Origin: Dechloromonas hankyongensis
Lineage (GTDB): Bacteria > Pseudomonadota > Gammaproteobacteria > Burkholderiales > Rhodocyclaceae
Length of the DNA stretch: 64,000 nt
Assembly (NCBI RefSeq): GCF_022012295.1
Contig: NZ_JAKLTN010000001.1
Location: 1,426,001 to 1,490,000, forward strand
Reading direction: 5' to 3'
The position numbers were made by a program, and so were the translations under genes. A model generated the notes under the pieces. It searched no databases. It was not told the origin of the DNA and saw only the letters and a list, made by a program, of their open reading frames with translations. Shown piece after piece: positions 14,131-27,250 of this stretch (position 1 is its first letter; each line of letters begins with the position of its first letter).

Positions 14131-16104
14131 ATGGTTCGCACGTTTACTAATGGACTTTCAAGGATGCTGGCCAACAAAGGCAGGCTATCGCGCAAAATCG
14201 TCGGCATGCTGGTGGTGTTTTTCGCCGTCGCCACCGCGGCCATCGGTTTGACCCTGCTCACTTCCTGGCAACTGGAAGGCGTCGCCGCGGCTATCAACGA
14301 CGCCGGCAGCCAGCGCATGCGCACCTATCGCATGGGCCACCTGATGGCGCGCGGCCTGGAAGCCAAGACCCCGGAAGATTCGTTCGGCCCCGCGCTCGCC
14401 GACGAACTGGCCCGCTTCGACAAGATGTTGCGCGACCTGCAATTGGGCGATCCGGCGCGGCCGTTGTCACCGCCCCGCAATTACGAAGTTCAGGATCGGC
14501 TGTCCGAAGTCGGCAAGGTCTGGCAGGCCAAGGTGCGGCCGCTGGTCGCCGGCTATCTGGTCGGCGCCCGGGATGAACGGGAACGCGTCACCGACCGCTT
14601 CGATACCGAACTGGAGCCTTTCGTCAGCCGCATCAACGAGCTGGTGCTGGCCATGGAGCGCAGCTACGCCGCCGACACCAACCTGTTGCGCACGCTGCAG
14701 GTCGCCCTGGTCATGCTGGCCATTTTCGGGACCGTCATCCTGATCCGCTATTTCGACCGCCTGGTCATCCGGCCGGTCGGTGTGCTGCACACCGGCATGC
14801 AGCGGATGATCGCCAACGACCTCGGCGTCCGCGTGCCGGTGGCGACCGACGACGAACTCGGCGGCCTGGCGGACGGCTTCAATAAAATGGCCGAGCATCT
14901 GGAGACCGTACACGGCACGCTGGAACACCGCGTCGAAGCGGAAACGCGTCGCCTGGCCGCGCGCAATCGCGAGCTGGGCATCCTCTACGGCATGACCACC
15001 TTCCTGACCGAGCCGGCCCCGCTGGAGGCCTTGTGCGAAGGCTTCCTCGAACGAATCAAGACCACGCTGGGCGCCGATGCCGGAGCGGTGCGCCTGTACG
15101 TGCCGCAAACCGAGCAGCTGTACATGATGACCTACGACGGCCTGTCTGACGACTTCATCGCCAATGAAGGGCAGATCAATTGTGCTGACTGTCTGTGCGG
15201 CAACGTTTTCCAGACCTCCCGGCCGGCCGCTTTCGCCACTGCCAACCCGCCGGAGGGCATGCGCCTGCGCACCTGCATCCGCGAGGGTTTCGCCACGGCC
15301 ACCGCCTTCAGCATCCTGTGCGACAAGCAGCGCATCGGGGTGTACAACCTCTATTTCCGCCGGCCGCAGGCGCTGTCCGATCAGGAAATCCACCTGCTCG
15401 AAACGCTCGGCCACCATCTCGGCGTGGCCATCGAGAACCAGCGCCTGAAATCGCGGGAAAAGGAACTGGCAGTATCCGAGGAGCGCAACCTGCTGGCCCA
15501 GGAGCTGCACGATTCCATTGCCCAGGGCCTGGCCTTCCTGAATATCCAGGTCCAGTTGCTGCAGGATTCGCTGCGCAAGGGGCGCACCGAGGAGGCGATG
15601 CAGACGGCCGGCCAGCTGCAGGAAGGCGTCCAGGAAAGCTACGACGATGTGCGCGAACTGCTCGTCCATTTCCGCACCCGCCTGCACCAGGCCGACCTCG
15701 ATTCGGCTATCCATGCCGCACTGGAGAAATTCGAGGGGCAGACCGGCATCAAGACTGACTACGAGCGCCGCGGCGCGATGGTTCCGATGGCGCCCAGCGA
15801 CGAAATCCAGATCATGCATATCGTGCAGGAGTCCTTGTCCAATATCCGCAAGCACGCCAAGGCCAGCCATGCACGCGTCGTCGTCGAGCAGGAAAAGGCG
15901 CTCAGCCGGATCAGCATCGAGGACGACGGGGTCGGTTTCGATCCGTCATCCAATCCCAACTGCCACTCCGACCGCCATGTCGGCCTGAAAATCATGCGCG
16001 AGCGCGCACACCGCATCGGGGCCGAATGTCGGATAACATCGCAACCGGGGAAAGGGGCCTGTGTGACCCTGAACCTGCCAAAAGAAAATAGGGAGACTGT
16101 CTGA
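14131..16104 (+). CDS. narX: Nitrate/nitrite sensor histidine kinase, NarX-like
   Basis: A 657-residue membrane sensor kinase. A first membrane segment (about 25-47) is followed by the nitrate-binding P-box INDAGSQRMRTYRMG (residues 55-69), close to that of NarX/NarQ. A second segment (about 190-210) leads to HAMP (about 210-265) and a GAF-like central module with clustered cysteines (INCADCLCGNVFQ). The kinase core is the HisKA_3 type: phospho-accepting H460 in LAQELHDSIAQGLAFL and an ATPase domain with N-box ESLSNIRKHAKA and DDGVGFD. It detects nitrate or nitrite in the periplasm and phosphorylates the regulator encoded next. The start is uncertain; ATG 14164 (MLANKGRLSRK) is a good alternative. 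Confidence 0.9.
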   Translation: MVRTFTNGLSRMLANKGRLSRKIVGMLVVFFAVATAAIGLTLLTSWQLEGVAAAINDAGSQRMRTYRMGHLMARGLEAKTPEDSFGPALADELARFDKMLRDLQLGDPARPLSPPRNYEVQDRLSEVGKVWQAKVRPLVAGYLVGARDERERVTDRFDTELEPFVSRINELVLAMERSYAADTNLLRTLQVALVMLAIFGTVILIRYFDRLVIRPVGVLHTGMQRMIANDLGVRVPVATDDELGGLADGFNKMAEHLETVHGTLEHRVEAETRRLAARNRELGILYGMTTFLTEPAPLEALCEGFLERIKTTLGADAGAVRLYVPQTEQLYMMTYDGLSDDFIANEGQINCADCLCGNVFQTSRPAAFATANPPEGMRLRTCIREGFATATAFSILCDKQRIGVYNLYFRRPQALSDQEIHLLETLGHHLGVAIENQRLKSREKELAVSEERNLLAQELHDSIAQGLAFLNIQVQLLQDSLRKGRTEEAMQTAGQLQEGVQESYDDVRELLVHFRTRLHQADLDSAIHAALEKFEGQTGIKTDYERRGAMVPMAPSDEIQIMHIVQESLSNIRKHAKASHARVVVEQEKALSRISIEDDGVGFDPSSNPNCHSDRHVGLKIMRERAHRIGAECRITSQPGKGACVTLNLPKENRETV

Positions 16105-16105
16105 A

Positions 16106-16762
16106 ATGAGCGAGAAAATCCGCGTATTGCTGGTCGACGACCACACCTTGTTCCGCAGCGGCATCAAGTCGCTGCTGCAACGCAACGACGATTTCGAGGT
16201 CGTCGGCGAAGCGGGCGATGGCCTGGAAGGCATCAAGCGCGTGCGCTCGCTGAAGCCCGATGTCGCGCTGCTCGACCTGCACATGCCGGGAATCTCCGGC
16301 CTCGAGGCGGTCAAGGTGATCAGCGAGGAAATGCCCGACGTGAACGTCCTGATGCTGACCGTGTCCGAAGACGCACAGGACCTGATGGAAGCCCTGCGCG
16401 CCGGGGCCAGCGGCTACCTGCTCAAGAACATCGAGACCGACATGCTGGTCGACGCCATCCGCAAGGCGGCACAGGGCGAATCCATCGTCTCCCAGCAGAT
16501 GACGGCCAAGCTGATCCAGGGCGTACGTAACCCGCCCAAGCAGGAATCCGTGGCCATCGAACGCGATCGCTTCTCACCGCGCGAGCGCGACATCCTTGCC
16601 TCCCTCGCCCAAGGCGAGAGCAACAAGGAAATCGCTCGCAAGCTCGATCTGGCCGAGAGTACGGTCAAGATTCACGTTCAGAACATCTTCAAGAAGCTGA
16701 ATATGAGCAGCCGCGTCCAGGTTGCGCTCTATGCCGTCGAAAACGGCTACGGGGGACGCTAG
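16106..16762 (+). CDS. narL: Nitrate/nitrite response regulator, NarL-like
   Basis: A 218-residue response regulator of the NarL/FixJ family. The receiver domain (about 5-120) has D11-D12 and phospho-acceptor D57 in VALLDLHMPG, with the switch Thr in MLTVSEDA and Lys in YLLKNIE. A LuxR-type helix-turn-helix fills about 150-212 (SPRERDILASLAQGESNKEIARKL and STVKIHVQNIFKKLN). It is encoded one base after narX and forms its cognate pair. It probably activates or represses nitrate genes in the island and elsewhere; I did not identify NarL heptamer sites with confidence. Confidence 0.92.
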   Translation: MSEKIRVLLVDDHTLFRSGIKSLLQRNDDFEVVGEAGDGLEGIKRVRSLKPDVALLDLHMPGISGLEAVKVISEEMPDVNVLMLTVSEDAQDLMEALRAGASGYLLKNIETDMLVDAIRKAAQGESIVSQQMTAKLIQGVRNPPKQESVAIERDRFSPRERDILASLAQGESNKEIARKLDLAESTVKIHVQNIFKKLNMSSRVQVALYAVENGYGGR

Positions 16763-16784
16763 GCAAGCATCTCGTCGTACCCAG

Positions 16785-16804
16785 GGCGAAGCAAAGGCTT
16801 CGTC
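16785..16804. terminator. Hairpin between convergent narL and small gene
   Basis: GGCGAAGC (16785-16792) and GCTTCGTC (16797-16804) form an 8-base-pair stem with one G-T pair and loop AAAG. It lies in the 45-base convergent gap and may end both transcripts, although there is no long T-run. Confidence 0.45.
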
Positions 16805-16807
16805 CGG

Positions 16808-17080
16808 CTAGTGATGGTGACCGGGCAGCGGATGCGACCGCTGCAGATGCTCGTACGCTTTGGCGAGCGTCTTCACATGTTCGAAATTGCCGCGGGCGCG
16901 GGCACGTTGCATGTTTTCCTGAAACATCACATGCAGCCGACACACCCCTTCCGGGGAGCACAGAAGGGACTCACTCATTTCTGCGGCCAGCGTGATGGGG
17001 ATATGTTCATGCTCGGCAATGGCCTCGATCTCGCCACGATCGAGATCGCAATAATCCAACACGTCCTGAATGGACAACAT
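16808..17080 (-). CDS. Small conserved-looking protein of unknown function
   Basis: A 90-residue acidic and histidine-containing protein that I do not recognise. It begins MLSIQDVLDYCDLDRGEIEA, is predicted largely helical, has two cysteines in ESLLCSPEGVCRLH, and ends in a His-rich tail (PLPGHHH). The start at 17080 is preferred over an ATG six bases upstream because AAGGAGG is then seven bases away rather than one. It lies between narL and the spermidine-synthase-like gene, and appears to have its own promoter. Base composition of the gap upstream is AT-rich compared with the surroundings. It could be a small regulatory or metal-binding protein, but nothing in the sequence proves this. Confidence 0.7.
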   Translation of the reverse strand: MLSIQDVLDYCDLDRGEIEAIAEHEHIPITLAAEMSESLLCSPEGVCRLHVMFQENMQRARARGNFEHVKTLAKAYEHLQRSHPLPGHHH

Positions 17081-17182
17081 AGGCATTCCTCCTTCATAAG
17101 GGAATAAAAAGTCAGGTTGCAAGCCTGCTTGTTATTTTTATGAGCCGCCTTGTAATTGGTATCGGTGGAGGGCCTCCTCTAT

Positions 17183-17208
17183 TTTTAGCCCAATGATTTT
17201 CAAAATCA
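17183..17208 (-). promoter_or_regulatory. Candidate promoter with palindrome for the small gene
   Basis: On the minus strand TTGATT, 16 bases, then TAAAAA form a plausible sigma-70 promoter about 100 bases upstream of the small gene. The perfect inverted repeat TGATTTT-C-AAAATCA (17194-17208) overlaps the -35 element and may be an operator. Confidence 0.4.
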
Positions 17209-17223
17209 AGAAAAAAAGCCGGG

Positions 17224-18000
17224 TCAAATGCGCAGTCGCCCTTCCGGCAAAGGATTGGCGATCTGCAGCCGGGTGATGGTCGGCAACAGGTCGAGACGGG
17301 TGTCCTTCTTGAGCTGGGTGGCGCGCGCCCGCATGTCGTCCAGCGATACATCGACCGGATCGCCGCCGGTGGCAAAGGCGATGGTGTTGCCGCTGTCGCA
17401 CGATGGGAAAACCGCCAGGCGCCCGTCGAAGGCCTGATGCAGGCGCTCGACGCTGGCCGGGAAGCTGCGGTCGCGGCCGAGCAGGTTGATGGCGAGCAGG
17501 CCGTTCTCGCTCAGGCGCGCCCGGCAGGCCTGGTAGAAAGGAATCGTGTCGAGCGGGCCGGTACGCGCTTCCGGATCGAAGCCATCGACCAGGATGTAGT
17601 CGAAAGTGCGCGTGCCGCCCAGCATGTAATCGGCACCGCAGCCGGTCACGACATCGAGGCGCTGCGCATCGTCGGGCAGCTTGAAGAACTGGCGGGCGAC
17701 GAATTCGACCTGCGGATTGATTTCCACCGCCGTAGTCCGGCACTCCGGCAGGTTGCGATAGATGAACTTGGCGAGCGAACCGGCGCCCAGGCCGACGAGC
17801 AGCGCCGAGCGCGGCCAGCTGGCAGCCGGGCGCAACAGTAGGCCGGCCATCATTTCCCGGGTATAGGCCAGTTCCAGCGACCACGGGCGGGCAATGCGCA
17901 TAGCGCCCTGGACCCAGTCCGAACCGAAATGCAGGTAGCGGACACCCTCGTCTTCGCTGATATCGATGGCGTGTTTAGGGGCTTTTCTGGTGTTTCGCAT
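17224..18000 (-). CDS. Spermidine-synthase-like methyltransferase-fold protein
   Basis: A 258-residue protein of the spermidine synthase/class I SAM-binding fold. The nucleotide-binding signature LLVGLGAGSLAKFIY is followed by the acidic residue in TAVEINPQV and by FDYILVDGFDPEA. The N-terminal strand region (GVRYLHFGSDWVQGAMRI) is like the small beta domain of polyamine synthases. Residues needed for putrescine binding are not clear, so it may be a spermidine-synthase paralogue of unknown substrate rather than SpeE itself. The start at 18000 (MRNTRKAPK) lacks a strong ribosome site; an in-frame ATG exists upstream at 18192 but that extension is not conserved-looking. It is divergent from nrdA. 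Confidence 0.75.
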   Translation of the reverse strand: MRNTRKAPKHAIDISEDEGVRYLHFGSDWVQGAMRIARPWSLELAYTREMMAGLLLRPAASWPRSALLVGLGAGSLAKFIYRNLPECRTTAVEINPQVEFVARQFFKLPDDAQRLDVVTGCGADYMLGGTRTFDYILVDGFDPEARTGPLDTIPFYQACRARLSENGLLAINLLGRDRSFPASVERLHQAFDGRLAVFPSCDSGNTIAFATGGDPVDVSLDDMRARATQLKKDTRLDLLPTITRLQIANPLPEGRLRI

Positions 18001-18183
18001 GCGGTACCGACCGGGAGATGAAGGGAGGCGAACTTCCTGTCGCCAATGGAAAAAGGACTTCAGGCTTGAGCGGAGCGAAGGATAGCACCCGTTTCCCCTG
18101 CCCATCCCGGCTGAAGTCGGCGCTGCCCGTGTTGCCGGCAAGATGGCGGGCGCCGATCCATGGAATCCGAAGTGTCGCCAAAA

Positions 18184-18230
18184 GTACTGCATCTAGTGGC
18201 TGTGGATGGTTCATGCACTACCGGTAGTGT
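18184..18230 (+). promoter_or_regulatory. Tandem NrdR-type boxes upstream of nrdAB
   Basis: Two 16-base sites follow the NrdR pattern ACACWATATATWGTGT. Box 1 (18184-18199) is GTACTGCATCTAGTGG; box 2 (18215-18230) is GCACTACCGGTAGTGT, which holds the perfect palindrome CACTACCGGTAGTG. Their starts are 31 bases apart, the three-turn spacing expected of cooperative NrdR binding, and box 2 sits just upstream of the candidate -35. NrdR represses ribonucleotide reductase genes when dATP is plentiful. Confidence 0.68.
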
Positions 18231-18236
18231 TTTGGC

Positions 18237-18266
18237 TTGACTGTGTCATGCACATGCCATTACAGT
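18237..18266 (+). promoter_or_regulatory. Candidate sigma-70 promoter of nrdAB
   Basis: TTGACT (18237-18242), 18 bases, TACAGT (18261-18266). Predicted start near 18273 coincides with the 5' edge of the B12 aptamer. Confidence 0.55.
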
Positions 18267-18271
18267 GGACA

Positions 18272-18450
18272 CCGTTGATGGTTCCCTCCCAGGGATTAAA
18301 AGGGAATCCGGTGCCGGGCCTATGGCCTGAAATCCGGAGCTGCCCCCGCAACTGTCGTCGGCGAGCGTTTCGTCAATCTGACCACTGGTTTTTGACCGGG
18401 AAGGCAGACGAAATGCGTTGAACCGAGAGCCAGGAGACCTGCCGCAACGT
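18272..18450 (+). ncRNA. Cobalamin (B12) riboswitch
   Basis: All core elements of the AdoCbl aptamer are visible in order: the AAGGGAATCCGGTG block (18300-18313), the GGAGCTGCCCCCGCAACTGT block (18336-18355) and the B12 box AGCCAGGAGACCTGCC (18428-18443). The outer stem P1 closes with CGTTG (18273-18277) and CAACG (18445-18449). It controls nrdAB: binding of cobalamin should turn the class Ia reductase down. A hairpin over the ribosome site is described separately as the likely read-out. Confidence 0.95.
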
Positions 18451-18586
18451 CCTTCCAACCAACGATGGGGCGGGGTGTCCCTGGCGAAAGGTTTTTGCGT
18501 GTTGCTGTTCGTTTTCGTTCGCGTGTCGTTTGCCGTCTTGGGCCTGGCCCACGCTGGTGTTCGTCCGGCGTCCGGCACGCTCTTTC

Positions 18587-18614
18587 GGTTCTCCGCCCCC
18601 CAATTCGGAGAATC
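18587..18614 (+). promoter_or_regulatory. Hairpin hiding the nrdA ribosome site
   Basis: GGTTCTCCG (18587-18595) pairs with CGGAGAATC (18606-18614), nine base pairs with one G-T, around a 10-base loop. The GGAG of the nrdA Shine-Dalgarno (18607-18610) is inside the 3' arm and the TTG start is three bases downstream. This fits a translational off state for the B12 riboswitch. The 18451-18586 stretch between aptamer and hairpin holds no gene I can support. Confidence 0.6.
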
Positions 18615-18617
18615 GTC

Positions 18618-21388
<2,771 letters not shown>

Positions 21389-21392
<4 letters not shown>

Positions 21393-22516
21393 CCGCCTTC
21401 CGCTTCGCCGACTGGGACACTGCATCCCCCTCTACCATGCCAGAACCCGCCGCTCGGCCGGATTCCGCACCCGGAGTCACCTTGCCACCGGAGGCCGTGC
21501 CGCGACCGGTCCTGGCCCCGATCAACGCCGCTGACAAGCGCATCGTCAATGGCAAGGCCGACATCAACCAGCTGGCGCCCTTCAAGTATCCGTGGGCCTG
21601 GGAGTTCTTCCTCAAGGCCAACCGCAACCACTGGACGCCGCTCGAAATCGGCATGGCGCAGGACGTGCACGACTACCAGCACAAGCTGTCCGCTGCCGAG
21701 CGCCACGTCTTCGGAAACGTGCTGGCCTACCTGACCACCTCCGACATCCTGGCCATGCGCAACATTGGCCTCGCCGTCATGGAGAAGATGAGCGCGCCGG
21801 AATTGCAGATCTACCAGGCCCGCCAGGTCTACGAGGAAGCGCTGCACACCTGGACCTACCAGCATTGCATCGAAAGCCTGGGCCTCGACCAGCAGGAAAT
21901 CTACAACCGCTACCGCGTCGTGCCGGAAATCCACGGCAAGATCGCGCTCGCCAACCGGCGGCTGGAGAAGGTGCTGCGCTCCGACTTCGATCTCGAAAAC
22001 CGCGCCAATCTGCATGAATTCGCGCTGTCCTACTTCTTCTTCGCAGTCATTTTCGAAGGCTGCTGGTTCTACAACGGCTTCACGCCGGTCTTCGCGCTGC
22101 AGCGACGCGGGTTGATGAAGGGCGCTGCCGAGCAGTTGCAGTACATCATGCGTGACGAGGTGCTGCACTGCGCCTTCGGCATCCGCGTCATCCGCGAATT
22201 GCTCAGGGAAGAGGGCATGGAACTCGACCCGCAGGCCCTGCGCGAACTGTGGGACGAGGCCGAGGCGGCCGAGCGGGCCTACGCTAGCTACATCCTGCGC
22301 GAACCCATCCTCGGCTACAACGCCGAACTGCACGTCCAGCAGTTCCGCTTCATCGCCAACCGGCGGGCGCGGCAGGTGGGGGTCGAAGAACCTTTCCCGG
22401 GCGCCGAGAACGTCCTGCCCTGGCTCGACGAGCAGGCCAACCTGCGCAAGGAGAAAAACTTCTTCGAAACGCGGGTAACCGAGTACCAGACGGGCGGGGC
22501 ACTGACGTGGGATTGA
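21389..22516 (+). CDS. nrdB: Class Ia ribonucleotide reductase, radical subunit
   Basis: A 375-residue di-iron subunit that generates the tyrosyl radical for NrdA. Iron ligands are in YEEALHTWTYQ (Glu and His), VIFEGCWFYNGF (Glu) and MRDEVLHCAFG (Glu and His). The radical tyrosine is the Y four residues after the first ligand His, at the same spacing as Y122 in E. coli. A Pro-rich N-terminal extension (about 1-45) precedes the fold. The ATG overlaps the nrdA stop (ATGA), so the two are translationally coupled. Confidence 0.93.
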
Positions 22517-23121
22517 GCGGGTCGCCGCTTCGTCGGCTGGATGCTTCCTGGCGGCCAGCCGTCCTGGGGCATCTGCTCAGTCTCGACGCCGACGACCGCT
22601 ACAGCCGCTTTGCCATGCCCATCAAGGATCATGGCATTGCGGCCTATGTGGCACGGATCGACTTTGCCCGCGATCTCTGTTTCGGCATGCAGGGAGATGA
22701 TCGCCGGCTCGCCGGGTTCATCCATCTGGCCGTTCAGGGCCGGGTCGCCGAATTGGGCGCCAGCGTCGCGCTCGAAGAACGTGCGTGCGGCGTGGCACGC
22801 CGCTTGTTCAGGGCTGCATTGGCGCTGGCCTGGCGGCAGGGGGTAGTCGAGGTCCATCTGGCTACCGGGCATTCCGTCGCCCGGCGCATCTGCCAGGGGC
22901 TGGGTTACCGGGTGGAAGGGGAGGGGGGCTATCCGCGCGCCAAGGTCTGGCTGGCCGGAGATTCCCCGGAGGAAATTCCGCCGGGATTTTTACCGGTGGC
23001 AGCCTGGCGCCCCCAGGTGGAATCGAACCACCAATTCGCCCTTAGGAGGGGCGTGTTATATCCATTTAACTATGGAGGCGCGCTGGAGGTGCGCATTGTA
23101 CCGAGGCTCCAGGCATTGTGA
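22507..23121 (+). CDS. GNAT-like acetyltransferase, 3' end antisense to a tRNA
   Basis: A 204-residue ORF with a GNAT-type acetyltransferase look: the cofactor region is around residues 80-105 ([23 protein letters not shown]) and the C-terminal part [24 protein letters not shown] matches the last strand-helix of the fold. The classical acetyl-CoA loop is not well preserved, so activity is uncertain. The GTG start overlaps the last ten bases of nrdB. The frame has no stop before the tRNA-Arg gene on the other strand, so codons for about the last 40 residues read antisense through the whole tRNA. The domain itself ends near residue 150. It is probably part of the nrdAB transcript. Confidence 0.6.
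   Translation: MGLSGSPLRRLDASWRPAVLGHLLSLDADDRYSRFAMPIKDHGIAAYVARIDFARDLCFGMQGDDRRLAGFIHLAVQGRVAELGASVALEERACGVARRLFRAALALAWRQGVVEVHLATGHSVARRICQGLGYRVEGEGGYPRAKVWLAGDSPEEIPPGFLPVAAWRPQVESNHQFALRRGVLYPFNYGGALEVRIVPRLQAL
23005..23079 (-). tRNA. tRNA-Arg (anticodon CCT)
   Basis: The minus strand folds into a full cloverleaf: acceptor stem GCCTCCA with TGGGGGC (one G-T pair), D-arm with GTTAAATGGATATAAC, anticodon loop CTCCTAA (anticodon CCT), T-arm GGTGG-TTCGATT-CCACC, discriminator G and an encoded CCA (23005-23007). It closely follows the layout of E. coli argW-type tRNA. It reads AGG codons. Confidence 0.96.
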
Positions 23122-23162
23122 TAGATTTCCCCGGGCAATATAAAACAGAAAAGGATGGGGAC

Positions 23163-25205
23163 ATGTTTGCCAGTTTTTCGCGGCGCCCGATTGCCCAGCA
23201 ATTAATTTTGGTGACCATTGCGGCGCTCGTCATTGTATTCGCGGTATTGGCCCTGATCGTGCAGAACAAGGCGGATAGCGCGGCGCTCGCGGTGACCGAA
23301 CGCAATCTCGAACACGAAGCCCGCTTGATCGCCAGCACGCTCGATTCGATCTTCGAGTCGGTCAAGTCGCGGGGCGAAGACGGGGCGCAGTTTTTCCGCA
23401 AATACATCGGCAACCAGCCCGAGCCGGCGGCCGGTCTGGTGAAGACCGGCGACGTGGATTTGCCGGTGGTCCGCCTGGGTGGCGAGGTGCTCAACGGTAA
23501 CGACCGCCTGCTCAAATCCTTCCGTGAACTGACCACTAGCGAGGCAGCATTTCTGCTCATCCACGACAACAAGGTCTATCGCCTGGCCACCCTGCTCAAG
23601 GACAAGGACGGCAAGGCCATGCACGGCACGTCGCTTCCTGATGGCGATCCGGTTGCCAAGGCGCTGCTCGCCGGGCAGGACTACCAAGGGCTGGCCATCC
23701 GCGGTGGCAAGTACAACTTCAGCACCGTCAAGCTGGTCAAGAACGCCGACGGCAAGCCGTGGCTGGCCTATTCGCTGCGGATTTCACTGGACAGCGAACT
23801 GAAGCGGGTGCGCGACCAGTTCGGCAGCCTGGTGGCGGGCAAGACCGGATACGTCTATATCGTCCGACCGACCGACGAAAAGGGCATCGGCGAGTTCGTC
23901 ATGCATCCCAAGTTCGAAGGCAAGCAGATCGGTGAAGTCGATGTGCCGGATTCGGCGCGCACGGTGCTGCGCCAGGTTCTGGAGCGCAAGAGCGGCCTGT
24001 TCCGCTATCAGATGAACGATGCCAACGGTTCGGCACGCGACAAGATTATTTTCGCGGCAACTTCGTCCGCCTGGGGGTGGACCGTGGGCACCGGCAGCTG
24101 GCTAGACGAATATCTTGAGGAAAGCCATGCACTGCGCAATCTGGTGGTCGTCATCAGCGTCGCCGCCGCCCTGTTGCTGGCCACTTTGGTCTACTTGTTG
24201 GTCAGCTTCCGCCTGCGTTCGCTGACCCAGATGGTGCAGGGTGCCGAGCGCATTGCCGGCGGCGATTTGCGCACCGTGATTCCGGGCGGCGAAGCGGGCA
24301 GCCGCAACGAGGTGCATATCATCGCGCAAGCCTTCAACGACATGGCCAATAGCATGCGGCAGCTGGTGCGCGGGGTGTCGGACTCCTCCGCCCAACTCGG
24401 CGTGGCGGCAAAGGAACTGGGCGAGGCGGCCATGACGGGGCGCGCTTCGTCGGAGCAGGCGTCCACTTCGGCCTTGGGCATCGCCGCCTCGGTCGAGGAA
24501 TTGTCGGTCAGCATCACGCATGTGGCGGACAGCGCCAACCACGCGGCGCAAATTTCCAGCGAAGCCAAGGAGGTGACGACCTCCGGGCGCGAAGTGGTCT
24601 ATCAGGCGATGAGCGAACTGGAGCGCGTGGCCGGCGACATCACCGAATCGGCAGCTCTCATCGAGTCGCTGGGCGAACGCTCAAAGCAGATTTCCAGCGT
24701 GGTCGGCGTGATCCGCGAAATTGCCGACCAGACCAACCTGCTGGCGCTCAATGCGGCAATCGAAGCGGCCCGGGCCGGCGAGCAGGGGCGCGGTTTTGCC
24801 GTGGTCGCCGACGAGGTGCGCAAGCTGGCCGAGCGCACGTCGCTATCGACCCAGGAGATCGCGACTACCGTGTCCGCCATCCTGGAAGAGACAAGCCGCG
24901 CCGTCCAGCGCATGCAGGCAGTCAGCAGCAACATGGGCGGCAGCGTCGACATGGCACGCCAGGCTGGCGATTCACTGGAGCTTATCGACCAGCGGGCGCA
25001 GGAAACCGTGGCGGTCGTTCACGACATCGCCGGCAGCACGCGCGAGCAGAGCGCCGCCAGCCAGGAGATCGCCAACCTGGTCGAAAAAATCGCCCAGGCT
25101 GCCGAAGGCAGCAATCAGCGGGCCATCCGCAACAGCGAGCGGGCGCAGAACCTGCTGCGCCTGGCCGAGGAACTGCAGGCGCAGTTGTCGCGCTTTAGCA
25201 CCTGA
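23163..25205 (+). CDS. Methyl-accepting chemotaxis protein with Cache domain
   Basis: A 680-residue chemoreceptor. A first membrane segment (about 8-32) and a second (about 326-350) bracket a periplasmic Cache-type sensor region ([27 protein letters not shown]). HAMP follows (about 350-405), then the long signalling helices with the conserved hairpin tip [20 protein letters not shown] near residue 520. It senses a small molecule, identity unknown, and controls the CheA kinase. The start at 23163 is chosen after GGATGGGGAC; the frame runs 15 codons further upstream. No C-terminal CheR/CheB docking pentapeptide is visible. A terminator follows. Confidence 0.92.
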   Translation: MFASFSRRPIAQQLILVTIAALVIVFAVLALIVQNKADSAALAVTERNLEHEARLIASTLDSIFESVKSRGEDGAQFFRKYIGNQPEPAAGLVKTGDVDLPVVRLGGEVLNGNDRLLKSFRELTTSEAAFLLIHDNKVYRLATLLKDKDGKAMHGTSLPDGDPVAKALLAGQDYQGLAIRGGKYNFSTVKLVKNADGKPWLAYSLRISLDSELKRVRDQFGSLVAGKTGYVYIVRPTDEKGIGEFVMHPKFEGKQIGEVDVPDSARTVLRQVLERKSGLFRYQMNDANGSARDKIIFAATSSAWGWTVGTGSWLDEYLEESHALRNLVVVISVAAALLLATLVYLLVSFRLRSLTQMVQGAERIAGGDLRTVIPGGEAGSRNEVHIIAQAFNDMANSMRQLVRGVSDSSAQLGVAAKELGEAAMTGRASSEQASTSALGIAASVEELSVSITHVADSANHAAQISSEAKEVTTSGREVVYQAMSELERVAGDITESAALIESLGERSKQISSVVGVIREIADQTNLLALNAAIEAARAGEQGRGFAVVADEVRKLAERTSLSTQEIATTVSAILEETSRAVQRMQAVSSNMGGSVDMARQAGDSLELIDQRAQETVAVVHDIAGSTREQSAASQEIANLVEKIAQAAEGSNQRAIRNSERAQNLLRLAEELQAQLSRFST

Positions 25206-25241
25206 TTGCCCGGCAGGTTGTAAAATCGGGGTCTTCCCAAC

Positions 25242-25266
25242 ACGGCGCCCGGCGGGGCGCCGTTTT
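25242..25266 (+). terminator. Intrinsic terminator after chemoreceptor
   Basis: ACGGCGCCC (25242-25250) and GGGCGCCGT (25255-25263) form a perfect 9-base-pair stem with loop GGCG, followed by TTT. Confidence 0.85.
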
Positions 25267-25277
25267 CATTACGACCG

Positions 25278-27200
<1,923 letters not shown>

Positions 27201-27250
27201 AGATTTTTGCCGGACGGCCGGCTTGGCGATGGTCCGCCGCCTGGTTAAGG

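Noticed and set aside
17183-17210. FNR-type site TTGAT-N4-ATCAA near the small gene
   Set aside because: The palindrome TGATTTT-C-AAAATCA has the wrong spacing and centre for FNR.
18465-18617. Upstream extension of nrdA (51 extra codons from 18465)
   Set aside because: It lies in the riboswitch read-out region, shows no NrdA similarity and has no ribosome site, unlike the TTG at 18618.
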